NCBI GenBank assembly: GCA_035285585.1
Contig: JAYKGU010000119.1
Location: 1-8,850, forward strand
Direction: 5' to 3'
DNA from: JAYKGU01 sp035285585
Lineage (GTDB): Bacteria > Cyanobacteriota > Cyanobacteriia > CAKZMO01
DNA: 8,850 nucleotides
Positions within the stretch are counted from its first letter, which is position 1; every line of letters begins with the position of its first letter. The translations under genes were made by a program, and so were the position numbers. Under the pieces are notes generated by a model. That model was not told where the DNA came from. It was given only the letters and a program-made list of their open reading frames with translations, and did not search any database. Shown here one piece after another: positions 1 to 6,419 of this stretch.

Positions 1-98
1 ATGCTATTGGGACTGTCGCTCAGGTGCAGGCGATTCAAACGTTGCAGTTAGGGCAGTCGCAGCGATCGCCCCACCTCTCCAAAGAGCGAGAAACTTGA
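1..98 (+). CDS. possible 3' end of an upstream gene
   Basis: The frame starting at base 3 is open from the left edge to a TGA at 96-98 and encodes about 31 residues, beginning AIGTVAQVQAIQTLQLGQS. The composition (Ala, Gln, Leu and Val in a helical pattern) is protein-like and could be the C-terminal tail of a gene that begins before the window. No domain is recognisable, and a 31-codon open stretch can arise by chance. A minus-strand open frame covers the same bases, so at most one of the two is real. Confidence 0.25.
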   Translation, partial: AIGTVAQVQAIQTLQLGQSQRSPHLSKERET

Positions 99-267
99 AG
101 TCCATCGGTGGGTCAACTGGCATGAACCAGTGAATTCTGCGCAGGAAGTTCGTTCCACTTTTTCGTGCTTTGAGACGAAAAGACGGGAGATTGAGTAGCG
201 CATCGGGCTGTGACAGATCAACTACGGCAGCATGGGTGGGGCGATCGCGCTGGATAGTGAGGTCGCT
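4..267 (-). pseudogene. start-less open frame, possible gene remnant
   Basis: On the minus strand a frame is open for about 87 codons, from just after a TGA at 270-268 to a TAG at 6-4. It has no ATG, GTG or TTG in its first half; the first in-frame ATG leaves only about 40 codons. The translation looks protein-like, with segments such as AAVVDLSQPDALLNLPSFR and IHWFMPVDPPMDFKF. I recognise no family. It could be a decayed 3' fragment of a gene, or a chance open frame on the strand opposite a genuine upstream gene tail. Confidence 0.2.
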
Positions 268-336
268 TCAAGGATCAGAGTACTTTCCAGCAGCTTCACG
301 TGGTTATGATCAGGAGTGAAGCTATCGCTGGGGAGT

Positions 337-1134
337 ATGCCCGTGCCATCGCCATTTCCAGGGATGAATCCTTATCTGGAGAATCCGACCCTATGGCCAG
401 AGATTCACAGCCGTCTGATTATCGCCCTTGCCGACGCTTTGAACCCCCAGATCATTCCCAAGTACCGGGCAGCCCTGGATCGGCGGGTCTACGATTTGGA
501 TGGAGAAGATGCCCTACTGGTGGGCATTCCCGACGTTACGGTGGAGCAGCGATCGCCGGGGGCTTCCACCGTAACGTCGGTATTGTCGCCTCCGGCTCAT
601 CCCATCAAGGTGAAGGTGCCCATGCCCGTGGAGATGCGGGAGAGCTTTCTCAAGATCCAGGACGTCGCCACCCAGGAGGTAGTAACCGTTATCGAGATCC
701 TCTCGCCTGCCAATAAGCGAACGGGTCGAGGACGCCGGGTTTACGAGGACAAACGGTTGCAGGTGCTAGGCAGCCGCACTCATTTGGTGGAAATTGACCT
801 CCTGCGTGGGGGGAAACCCATGACCATTGTCTCAGGGCCAGGGTCGAGCCACTATCGTATCCTCGTCAGTCGGGGAAACCGACGCCCCAGTGCCGATCTC
901 TATGCTTTCAATTTACAGGATAGAATTCCACTGTTTCCCCTGCCGCTAAAGCCGGGAGACGCGGAACCCATCGTGGATTTACGCCCGCTGCTGGATCAAG
1001 TATATGACCGGGCCGGGTATGAGCTGGTGGTGGACTATGCTCAAGCCCCGGTTCCACCTCTGTCAGAAGCGCATGGAGCCTGGGTTAGAGCGCGGCTGAC
1101 AGATGCAGGTATTTCGCAGAGCAGCTCATCTTGA
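337..1134 (+). CDS. DUF4058 family protein
   Basis: The 265-residue product opens with MPVPSPFPGMNPYLE, the hallmark N-terminus of DUF4058 proteins, which are common in cyanobacteria and have no established function. I chose the ATG at 337 because family members begin at this motif. A GTG at 316 would add seven residues, and neither start has a well-spaced ribosome binding site (GGGGAG lies only one base before 337). Visible blocks are GIPDVTV (63-69), VIEILSPANK (118-127), a Tyr/Lys-rich helix and VEIDLLRGG (151-159). Their order, PD then E-(I/V)-LSP then a hydrophobic strand ending in D, resembles Uma2-type PD-(D/E)XK proteins, so a nuclease-like fold is possible but unproven. The last 15 residues are low-complexity and Ser-rich. 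It is separated from the next gene by nearly 290 bases, so co-transcription is not implied. Confidence 0.88.
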   Translation: MPVPSPFPGMNPYLENPTLWPEIHSRLIIALADALNPQIIPKYRAALDRRVYDLDGEDALLVGIPDVTVEQRSPGASTVTSVLSPPAHPIKVKVPMPVEMRESFLKIQDVATQEVVTVIEILSPANKRTGRGRRVYEDKRLQVLGSRTHLVEIDLLRGGKPMTIVSGPGSSHYRILVSRGNRRPSADLYAFNLQDRIPLFPLPLKPGDAEPIVDLRPLLDQVYDRAGYELVVDYAQAPVPPLSEAHGAWVRARLTDAGISQSSSS

Positions 1135-1299
1135 ATGGGGGTATTAATGGCCAAAGCGTAATGCTATACGTCCAGAGATTGGGCCAGCAAAATCTTACCC
1201 ACAGGGGTACTGTCTACAAATCCTGAATCGGGCGACACTAAACTTACAGGGCTCTACCTTTAAGAACTTCAGTTCAGCTCTCTCTACAATTCTGGCGAA

Positions 1300-1311
1300 A
1301 CAAAGCTTTGT
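1300..1311. repeat. 12-base perfect palindrome ACAAAGCTTTGT
   Basis: ACAAAGCTTTGT equals its own reverse complement. It lies about 110 bases before the chosen start of the STAND-ASH gene, where a regulator binding site could sit. Palindromes of this length do occur by chance and no regulator is known here, so an operator role is only a suggestion. Confidence 0.35.
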
Positions 1312-1315
1312 ATAT

Positions 1316-1350
1316 CTGTCGTGACAGCCGTTCACCCCTAACGACTGTCA
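1316..1350. repeat. overlapping inverted repeats in the leader
   Basis: CTGTC (1316-1320) can pair with GACAG (1323-1327), although the two-base gap is too short for a real hairpin loop. TGACAG (1322-1327) can instead pair with CTGTCA (1345-1350) across a 17-base loop. The three copies could be a dyad operator or an RNA hairpin in the 5' untranslated region. The stems are short and no U-tract follows, so this is not a terminator. Confidence 0.3.
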
Positions 1351-1410
1351 GTCCTGCTTGATGAAGTGTTGCAGATGATTTGCAGCGGTAATGCCCCCTC
1401 GCTCGCAGAT

Positions 1411-1414
1411 GGAG
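1411..1414 (+). promoter_or_regulatory. ribosome binding site GGAG favouring the start at 1424
   Basis: GGAG lies nine bases before the ATG at 1424. The earlier in-frame ATGs at 1391 and 1409 have no comparable Shine-Dalgarno sequence, and the 11 residues they would add do not resemble the conserved N-terminal domain. This supports 1424 as the start. Confidence 0.5.
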
Positions 1415-1423
1415 ACTGTCTCG

Positions 1424-4400
1424 ATGAAAACAACTACTCCAGTACGGGATCGCACGCCTTCGCTCCAGGCTGAGCAAATCAAGCTGGCCCGCCAGGGAAA
1501 TCCGGATGCGATCGCCCAACTCATCAACAAGGCGCTGCACCCCAAAGGCATTCAGGCCCTGGTGCAGCTAAAAGAAGACTGTCTCCACATTGGCCTGAAG
1601 TCTGACCGGGTTCTCCCGCAGAACGAGCTGGTTCCCTTTGTGCAAAAAGGGCTGGAGCGGCTGGGGATGATGACCATTTCGACGGTAGCCATTTACGGCC
1701 TGCCCTCCCAGTCATCTACGCCCGCATGGCGCACGGGCATCACCTTAAACCAACCTTCGTCCAGGACGGCGTCACACCGCCTGCTATCCCGCAAGCCGGA
1801 CAAATCGGAGGATGGCCGCAACCGGACGGGGGCTATCAATGCCCAGATTCAGGCCCAGACCATTAGCGGTCAAGTTGCAATTGGCCATCACATCCTGCAA
1901 ATTGGGCACATGAGCGGCGGGGTCGTCAACTTTGCCACCAGCGAACCCCGTCCGCCGAAAGCGATCGCCCCACCCATTTTTCTGACGCCCAGACCGTTTC
2001 CGTCTCTGCTGGATCGGCAGGACGTGGTCAAGGCGATCGCCGCCGCGTTTCAGGCCAAGCAGTCCGCCGAATGCTACAGCACCGCTGGCTTTGGCAAAAC
2101 ATCGGTGCTCCGCTATGTTGCCCATCATCCCCAGTTGACGGCATCCTTTCCCGATGGTGTGGTCTATCTATCCGCTCAGCGTCAGCCGAGGACCGATCTA
2201 CTCCAGGGTATCTTTGAAGCCTTTTATGAAACCGAGCCATCCTTCAAGCCCAGCGAAGTCCAGGCTCGCCGACTGCTGCAATCAAAGCAGGCTTTGATTT
2301 TATTGGACGACGTTGGGCTGGAGCGGGATGAGGTGCAGAGCCTGCTTGATGCACTGCCGTCTTGCTGTTTACTTTTAACGGGTGAAAGCCAGCGATTGTG
2401 GGGAGATGATGGGGTCGCGGTGTTGCTGCCAGGACTGCCTATTGAAGATGCGATCGCCCTGGTGGAACGAACCCTCCAGCGATCGCTCTCTCCATCGGAA
2501 AGTCGCGACGTCCGCCTCCTCTGTGAGCGTCTGGATGGCCATCCCCTGAGGATTCTGCAAGCCCTGGCCGCCATGCAGCAAAAGCGGTGGGCGATCGCCG
2601 ATCTGCTCCACCAAGTACCCTCCGCCGCTGCCGCCGAGCAACTGGCGGTTCAGGCAGCCCTATCCCGACCGGAGCCCGAGCAGCGGGTGCTGTCTGCGCT
2701 GGCCGTATTGGGAGACGTGCCGGTGGGAGCGACGCCACTGGCTGAACTGGCGGCTGTTCCTGATATTGCAACTGTGCTGCAGTCTCTATCGGCGTCCCAC
2801 CTGATTCAGGCGACCATCCGGGACAATGAGGTGCGCTACCACCTTGCCGAAAACTTGACGGACTCATTCCAGCAGCTCTGGCACCTGGAGGGCTGGCTGG
2901 ATGCGGCCATTCAGTTCTTCCGCAGCTGGGCGGGCCAGCGGGTGCAGGCACCCCAGGAGATTTTCCAGGAAACCGATGCCCTGATGCATCTGACTGAGGT
3001 TGCCTTGCAGCAGGGGCGCTGGGCTGATGCGCTCAATCTGGGAACGCTGCTGGATGGGCCTCTCACTCTAAGCCATCGCTGGGGACGGTGGGAGCGATCG
3101 CTCCAGAACGTGTTAGAAGCCGCTCAGGCCAGCCAAAACCCGGCAGCAGAAGCCTGGGCCATGCACCAGCTCGGCACCCAGGCCCTGTGTCTGGAGGATG
3201 CCTTTACCGCCAACCTCTACCTTGCCGATGCGCTGGAGGTCCGGGAGGGATTAGGCGATACCATCGGAGCCAGCATCACGCGGCATAACCTGAGCCTGCT
3301 GGTTGCAGCTGTACCCCCTGCGCCAGATCCTGACGAGTCTGCGCCCCCCGAGGATAGAACTCCCGCGCCTCCTGCCAATCCTGTGGGATCTGGAGCATGG
3401 CTCAGCCGACTGGCGCTATTTCTACTGCCCATTTTGCTGGGGGGAGCTGCGGTCTGGTACTTCTGGCTGCGGGCATCAGCGTTAGAGTTTACCCCCAATG
3501 GTGGAAATTTTAGCGGCATCGAAGTGGGCACCACGGCTGAAGCGGTTCCGTTTCAAATTACCAATACCGGCCAGCGGGCTTTGGAGATTTCCCAGATTCA
3601 ACTCAAAGGCAAACATCCGGAGGACTTTGCCATTGAATCGGACACCTGTTCCACAACGATCAGTATTCGGCCTGATGAAACCTGTACCCTCACCCTTCGC
3701 TTCCAGCCCACCGAGGCCGGAACCCGCACCGCCAGACTGACGATTGATTACGATGACGGAAAGCGTTCCCAGCAAATCACGGTGAAGGGGGTTGGCACCG
3801 CGCCCGATTTTGGGTTTGAGCCGAATCAGCTCACGTTTGCCGATCAAGAGCTGGGCATTGAAAGTCCGGCAGCGGCGATCGCCATTCGTAACACGGGCAC
3901 AGCACCCCTGCGCATCTCAGAAATAGCCGTGATGGGTGAACATCGTGAGGACTTTGCCATCCTTGATGATGGCTGTGCAAATACCGTGGCGATCGCCCCC
4001 GATGAGGACTGCACCCTGACCGTCCAATTCACTCCGTCAAGTACGGGTGAGATGGCGGCAGATCTGGTCATTACCAGCAATGCTTTGGGAGAGGCCCAGC
4101 GCTATACTCTGCGCGGCACAGGTGTTGCCTTTCCCCGTCTATCCGCCGAACCCTCCGCCCTAAACTTTCAGGCGCAAGAAGTACGAACCACCAGCGAGGC
4201 CCAAACCGTGACCATCACCAGCACGGGCACCGATGCGGTCACCGTTGACCAGATTCGGCTGGAAGGCAACCATGCCGACGAGTTCGGACTCGCTGCGGAA
4301 TGTGCGGAGCAAACCCTTGAGCCTGGGCAAACCTGCACGATTTCTGTCAGACATCAGCCGACCTCAACTGGGACGCACACCGCGAACCTGCTCATTCGAA

Positions 4401-5875
4401 GCAATGCTGAAAATGAGCTTGCCCCCATCGTCCTGCGGGGTGAGGGCACTGCCGCCGAGGTGCAGGTTAGTACCAATGGCCTTACCTTTGGTTCCCAAGA
4501 AGTCGGCACAGAAGGGGAGTGGCAGTCGGTGCAAATCACCAATCGGGGAACGGCCCCTTTACGAATGACTGACCTTGAACTCACAGGGGACGGACAGGAT
4601 GGGTTCGACTGGTCTGACGATTGCCAGGATGAAGCGATCACCATTGGCAAAATCTGTACGCTTCGGGTCCGGTTCACGCCCTCAGAAACGGGTACCCATG
4701 AGGCCACTATCACCCTGCGCAGCAATGCGCCGAATGAAGCACCACAGATTCGACTTAGCGGCACTGGTACGGCGGCTGAACTGGCGATCGCCCCCCAAAC
4801 GGTGACTTTTCCAGCCCAAGAGATCCAGACCCGCAGCGCATCCATCCCGGTACAAATTTCCAATACTGGCACTGCCCCTCTGCGCATTGACGCCATCGCA
4901 AGTCTCTCCGAATTTAGCCTCAATGGCTGTACCAGTGGGGCGATCGCCCCTGGCGACCAGTGCCAGCTCAATGTTACGTTCACGCCGACGGCAACCGGCC
5001 AGCGGTCTGCCCGTGTGGTTCTCCGCAGCAATGCTCAAAATGGCGAGCAGCCGTTGACTTTGCAAGGAAGGGGCACCGCTGCCAGAATTGAAGTCTCCCA
5101 GTCTCCGGTTAACTTTGGTCTCCGGCGGGTAGAGACTACCAGCGACCCCCTCTCCGCACAGATTACGAATCGGGGAGAAGCGCCGTTGCGGCTCCAGGCG
5201 ATCGCCCTGGAGGGGAATCATGCCAGTGACTTTGCCATCAGTGGTTGCGCTAACACAACCCTGGCTCCAGATGCATCCTGCACCCTTACGGTGGGCTTTT
5301 CGCCGGATGGCGAGGGCGATCGCTCGGCCACGGTCGTGATCCCTAGTAATGCCGACAATGGCACCCAGCGCATCTCGCTACAGGGTATGGGTGGGCTTCC
5401 CAGAGCCGAGGTTTCGCCACTGACAATTGACTTTGGCGATAGCTATGTTGTCAATCAGTTGGGCTACCAGACATCGTATAGAATCGTTCTAACTCAAGCC
5501 CAGGCCCAGCTTCCCCTACAGGCGCAAACTACTGTTGAAACAATTACGATTACCAGTATAGGAGCATTTCCCCTGCAAATCGGTGATATTAATCTCTCTG
5601 GGAATACCAGTGATTTTCGTTTCAACGGCTGTCCGCCTCAAACTCTGGATCGTGGGGAGAATTGTCGGATTACGGTTGAGTTTTTGCCGACAGCAGAAGG
5701 AGAACGAACGGCCCAACTAACGATCCGCAGTGATGCGGCTAACGCTCCCCTTTCGGTAACGCTAACGGGGAACGGTATTCTTGACTACGACTATCCTGAC
5801 CCCAATCGCTCTCCTGACTCCAACAACTACCCTGAGCCATCAAACAATTACCCTGAGCCATCAAATAACTACTAG
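1424..5875 (+). CDS. membrane-anchored STAND/NB-ARC ATPase with seven ASH (choice-of-anchor D) repeats
   Basis: A 1483-residue modular protein (numbering from Met at 1424; ATG at 1391 is an alternative start). Residues 20-103 resemble a small N-terminal domain common in cyanobacterial proteins (LARQGNPDAIAQLIN to IYG and PAW). Residues 138-168 carry the INA/SGQVAIG/LQIG/GGVV motif. The STAND ATPase follows: RPFPSLLDR (190-198), a P-loop AGFGKTS with Ser at the usual first Gly (219-227), Walker B ALILLDD (290-296), LLLTGES (316-322) and GHPLR (372-376, the GxP motif). Winged-helix and TPR-like helices run to about 628. A Pro-rich linker leads to a single transmembrane helix (659-684), then seven Ig-like ASH repeats (687-1451) and a NYPEPSN tail. 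STAND ATPases typically act as ligand-gated oligomerising switches. Here the ATPase must be cytoplasmic and the repeats external, suggesting an envelope sensor. The ligand is unknown. The next gene starts 29 bases later. Confidence 0.9.
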   Translation: MKTTTPVRDRTPSLQAEQIKLARQGNPDAIAQLINKALHPKGIQALVQLKEDCLHIGLKSDRVLPQNELVPFVQKGLERLGMMTISTVAIYGLPSQSSTPAWRTGITLNQPSSRTASHRLLSRKPDKSEDGRNRTGAINAQIQAQTISGQVAIGHHILQIGHMSGGVVNFATSEPRPPKAIAPPIFLTPRPFPSLLDRQDVVKAIAAAFQAKQSAECYSTAGFGKTSVLRYVAHHPQLTASFPDGVVYLSAQRQPRTDLLQGIFEAFYETEPSFKPSEVQARRLLQSKQALILLDDVGLERDEVQSLLDALPSCCLLLTGESQRLWGDDGVAVLLPGLPIEDAIALVERTLQRSLSPSESRDVRLLCERLDGHPLRILQALAAMQQKRWAIADLLHQVPSAAAAEQLAVQAALSRPEPEQRVLSALAVLGDVPVGATPLAELAAVPDIATVLQSLSASHLIQATIRDNEVRYHLAENLTDSFQQLWHLEGWLDAAIQFFRSWAGQRVQAPQEIFQETDALMHLTEVALQQGRWADALNLGTLLDGPLTLSHRWGRWERSLQNVLEAAQASQNPAAEAWAMHQLGTQALCLEDAFTANLYLADALEVREGLGDTIGASITRHNLSLLVAAVPPAPDPDESAPPEDRTPAPPANPVGSGAWLSRLALFLLPILLGGAAVWYFWLRASALEFTPNGGNFSGIEVGTTAEAVPFQITNTGQRALEISQIQLKGKHPEDFAIESDTCSTTISIRPDETCTLTLRFQPTEAGTRTARLTIDYDDGKRSQQITVKGVGTAPDFGFEPNQLTFADQELGIESPAAAIAIRNTGTAPLRISEIAVMGEHREDFAILDDGCANTVAIAPDEDCTLTVQFTPSSTGEMAADLVITSNALGEAQRYTLRGTGVAFPRLSAEPSALNFQAQEVRTTSEAQTVTITSTGTDAVTVDQIRLEGNHADEFGLAAECAEQTLEPGQTCTISVRHQPTSTGTHTANLLIRSNAENELAPIVLRGEGTAAEVQVSTNGLTFGSQEVGTEGEWQSVQITNRGTAPLRMTDLELTGDGQDGFDWSDDCQDEAITIGKICTLRVRFTPSETGTHEATITLRSNAPNEAPQIRLSGTGTAAELAIAPQTVTFPAQEIQTRSASIPVQISNTGTAPLRIDAIASLSEFSLNGCTSGAIAPGDQCQLNVTFTPTATGQRSARVVLRSNAQNGEQPLTLQGRGTAARIEVSQSPVNFGLRRVETTSDPLSAQITNRGEAPLRLQAIALEGNHASDFAISGCANTTLAPDASCTLTVGFSPDGEGDRSATVVIPSNADNGTQRISLQGMGGLPRAEVSPLTIDFGDSYVVNQLGYQTSYRIVLTQAQAQLPLQAQTTVETITITSIGAFPLQIGDINLSGNTSDFRFNGCPPQTLDRGENCRITVEFLPTAEGERTAQLTIRSDAANAPLSVTLTGNGILDYDYPDPNRSPDSNNYPEPSNNYPEPSNNY
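1835..1927 (+). other. Gly/Gln-rich signalling motif before the ATPase (RHIM-like, putative amyloid motif)
   Basis: Within the STAND-ASH protein, residues 138-168 contain INA, eight residues, SGQVAIG, HHI, LQIG, HMS and GGVV. Alternating hydrophobic and Gln/Gly residues, with an LQIG tetrad close to the (I/V)Q(I/V)G core of RIP homotypic interaction motifs, suggest a beta-arch amyloid-forming segment. Bacterial NLR-like proteins are known to carry such motifs and to share them with effectors encoded nearby. The same pattern recurs in the next gene. Functional amyloid behaviour is inference. Confidence 0.6.
3398..3475 (+). other. single transmembrane helix of the STAND-ASH protein
   Basis: Residues 659-684 form the only strong hydrophobic span, from WLSRLALFLLPILLGG to AVWYFWLRA. 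It is preceded by a Pro-rich acidic linker and followed directly by the first ASH repeat. It lies between the ATP-binding half, which needs cytoplasmic ATP, and a cysteine-paired repeat region, so an N-in/C-out orientation is the natural reading. Confidence 0.85.
3482..5776 (+). repeat. seven tandem ASH / choice-of-anchor D repeats
   Basis: Seven repeats of about 100 residues start near 3482, 3809, 4136, 4457, 4778, 5084 and 5402. Each follows the same plan: a hydrophobic strand ending F-(G/A/S), then (T/S)NTGTAPL-like, a Gly-x-His/Asp-x-F-like turn, Cys, 10-11 residues, Cys-T/R-(L/I)-x-V, F-x-P-(T/S)-x-x-G, an (R/S)SNA-like turn and a closing LxGxG. This is the ASH/HYDIN-like Ig fold seen in proteins annotated choice-of-anchor D. 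The repeats are clearly diverged in DNA sequence, so they are not a recent expansion. The fifth is the shortest and the seventh carries an insertion. Confidence 0.88.
5819..5872 (+). repeat. C-terminal NYPEPSN tandem tail
   Basis: The last 18 residues of the STAND-ASH protein read SNNYPEPSNNYPEPSNNY, encoded by a near-exact 21-base tandem unit with only third-position changes. The unit would be prone to slippage and copy-number change. If the protein is oriented as inferred, this Tyr/Pro/Asn tail is the outermost segment. No known sorting or anchor motif (for example LPxTG or PEP-CTERM with a hydrophobic helix) is present. Confidence 0.8.
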
Positions 5876-5904
5876 ACCCATTGTGAACTGATTTGAAGAA
5901 CACC

Positions 5905-6330
5905 ATGAACCAAGAAAGTTCCAACAATACCTCAATCAATGCGCGATTTTCCCTGGGTGACAACAGCGGACAGATTGCAATTGGTTCAAATATTTCCCAA
6001 ACCCAGTCAGTGAATCGGCCAACCGTCACGCAAGCGGATCTGGATACCCTTCAGAATCTATTCGACCACCTGAAGGAGCAGGTCAGGGCAGCAGCTCCGC
6101 CCGACAAGCAGGCGGCTGCTTTGGAGCGAGTTGAGGAACTTCAGGAGGCGATCGCCGAACCAGAGCCGGATTTATCCACGATGGAATACGTGAAACGATG
6201 GTTCGCCAAACATGTGCCGCAAGTAGCGGGGGCTGTAGCCAGCGTGGTTGTCCATCCCATTGTAGGTAAAATCGTTGAAGCAGCAGGCGATCTGGTGGCG
6301 GAAGACTTTCGCCAGCGATTCACTAAATAA
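5905..6330 (+). CDS. small protein sharing the receptor's SGQ-AIG motif; putative adaptor or effector
   Basis: A 141-residue protein starting at the ATG at 5905; a TTG at 5893 would add four residues. Residues 11-32 match the upstream receptor's motif: INA, eight residues, SGQIAIG, SNI, S, Q. A charged helical stretch follows (about 42-85, predicted coiled-coil-like, with DKQAAALERVEELQEAI). The C-terminal part is amphipathic to hydrophobic, VAGAVASVVVHPIVGKIVEAAGDL at roughly 107-130, and ends in the basic segment FRQRFTK. It sits 29 bases after the STAND-ASH gene and is almost certainly co-transcribed with it. The motif suggests it is recruited by the receptor through motif-motif assembly. 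The Gly/Ala/Val-rich C-terminus could insert in or associate with membranes, but it is short for a sure transmembrane helix. I cannot assign a named family or activity. Confidence 0.8.
   Translation: MNQESSNNTSINARFSLGDNSGQIAIGSNISQTQSVNRPTVTQADLDTLQNLFDHLKEQVRAAAPPDKQAAALERVEELQEAIAEPEPDLSTMEYVKRWFAKHVPQVAGAVASVVVHPIVGKIVEAAGDLVAEDFRQRFTK
5935..6000 (+). other. second copy of the shared signalling motif
   Basis: Residues 11-32 of the small protein align without gaps to residues 138-159 of the STAND-ASH protein. Eleven positions are identical: I, N, A, S, G, Q, A, I, G, I and Q. The rest of the two proteins is not obviously related, so the similarity is confined to this segment. That is the pattern expected of a homotypic interaction motif rather than of gene duplication. 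Confidence 0.65.
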
Positions 6331-6419
6331 GCCAATTTTTACGAATCCTACTAGAACGAGTCGCTTACTAGCTCAGGGAATTTGAAGCTCAGAGTTTACT
6401 TGAACCAGTTGGGGATCCT

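Larger units (their letters stand above)
1135..1423 (+). promoter_or_regulatory. leader region upstream of the STAND-ASH gene
   Basis: No convincing gene lies here. The sequence is more AT-rich than its neighbours and probably carries the promoter of the large downstream gene, but I find no well-spaced -35/-10 pair. It contains a perfect 12-base palindrome at 1300-1311 and overlapping short inverted repeats at 1316-1350. I see no obvious rho-independent terminator for the upstream DUF4058 gene. Confidence 0.35.

Noticed and set aside
300..716. 138-codon plus-strand frame overlapping the DUF4058 gene
   Set aside because: It overlaps a clear family member in another frame, and its Gly/Arg/Ser-rich composition is that of a shadow.
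2439..2951. 170-codon minus-strand frame opposite the STAND domain
   Set aside because: It is antisense to well-defined ATPase motifs and rich in Pro, Arg and Ser, as expected for a GC-rich shadow.
4354..5221. Long minus-strand frames opposite the ASH repeats (up to 225 codons)
   Set aside because: Their internal repetition only mirrors the sense-strand repeats, and no independent domain is visible.
3482..5776. CRISPR-like or recent tandem DNA repeat
   Set aside because: The periodicity of about 300-325 bases exists at protein level only, and the DNA copies are diverged.
6211..6300. Calling the small protein's C-terminus a known pore-forming domain
   Set aside because: The hydrophobic segment is short and interrupted by His, Pro and Lys, and no named family signature is recognisable.
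6331..6419. Terminator or separate promoter between the small protein and the TPR gene
   Set aside because: I found no stem-loop with a U-tract and no convincing promoter elements, only a TACTAG/ACTAGC similarity likely due to chance.
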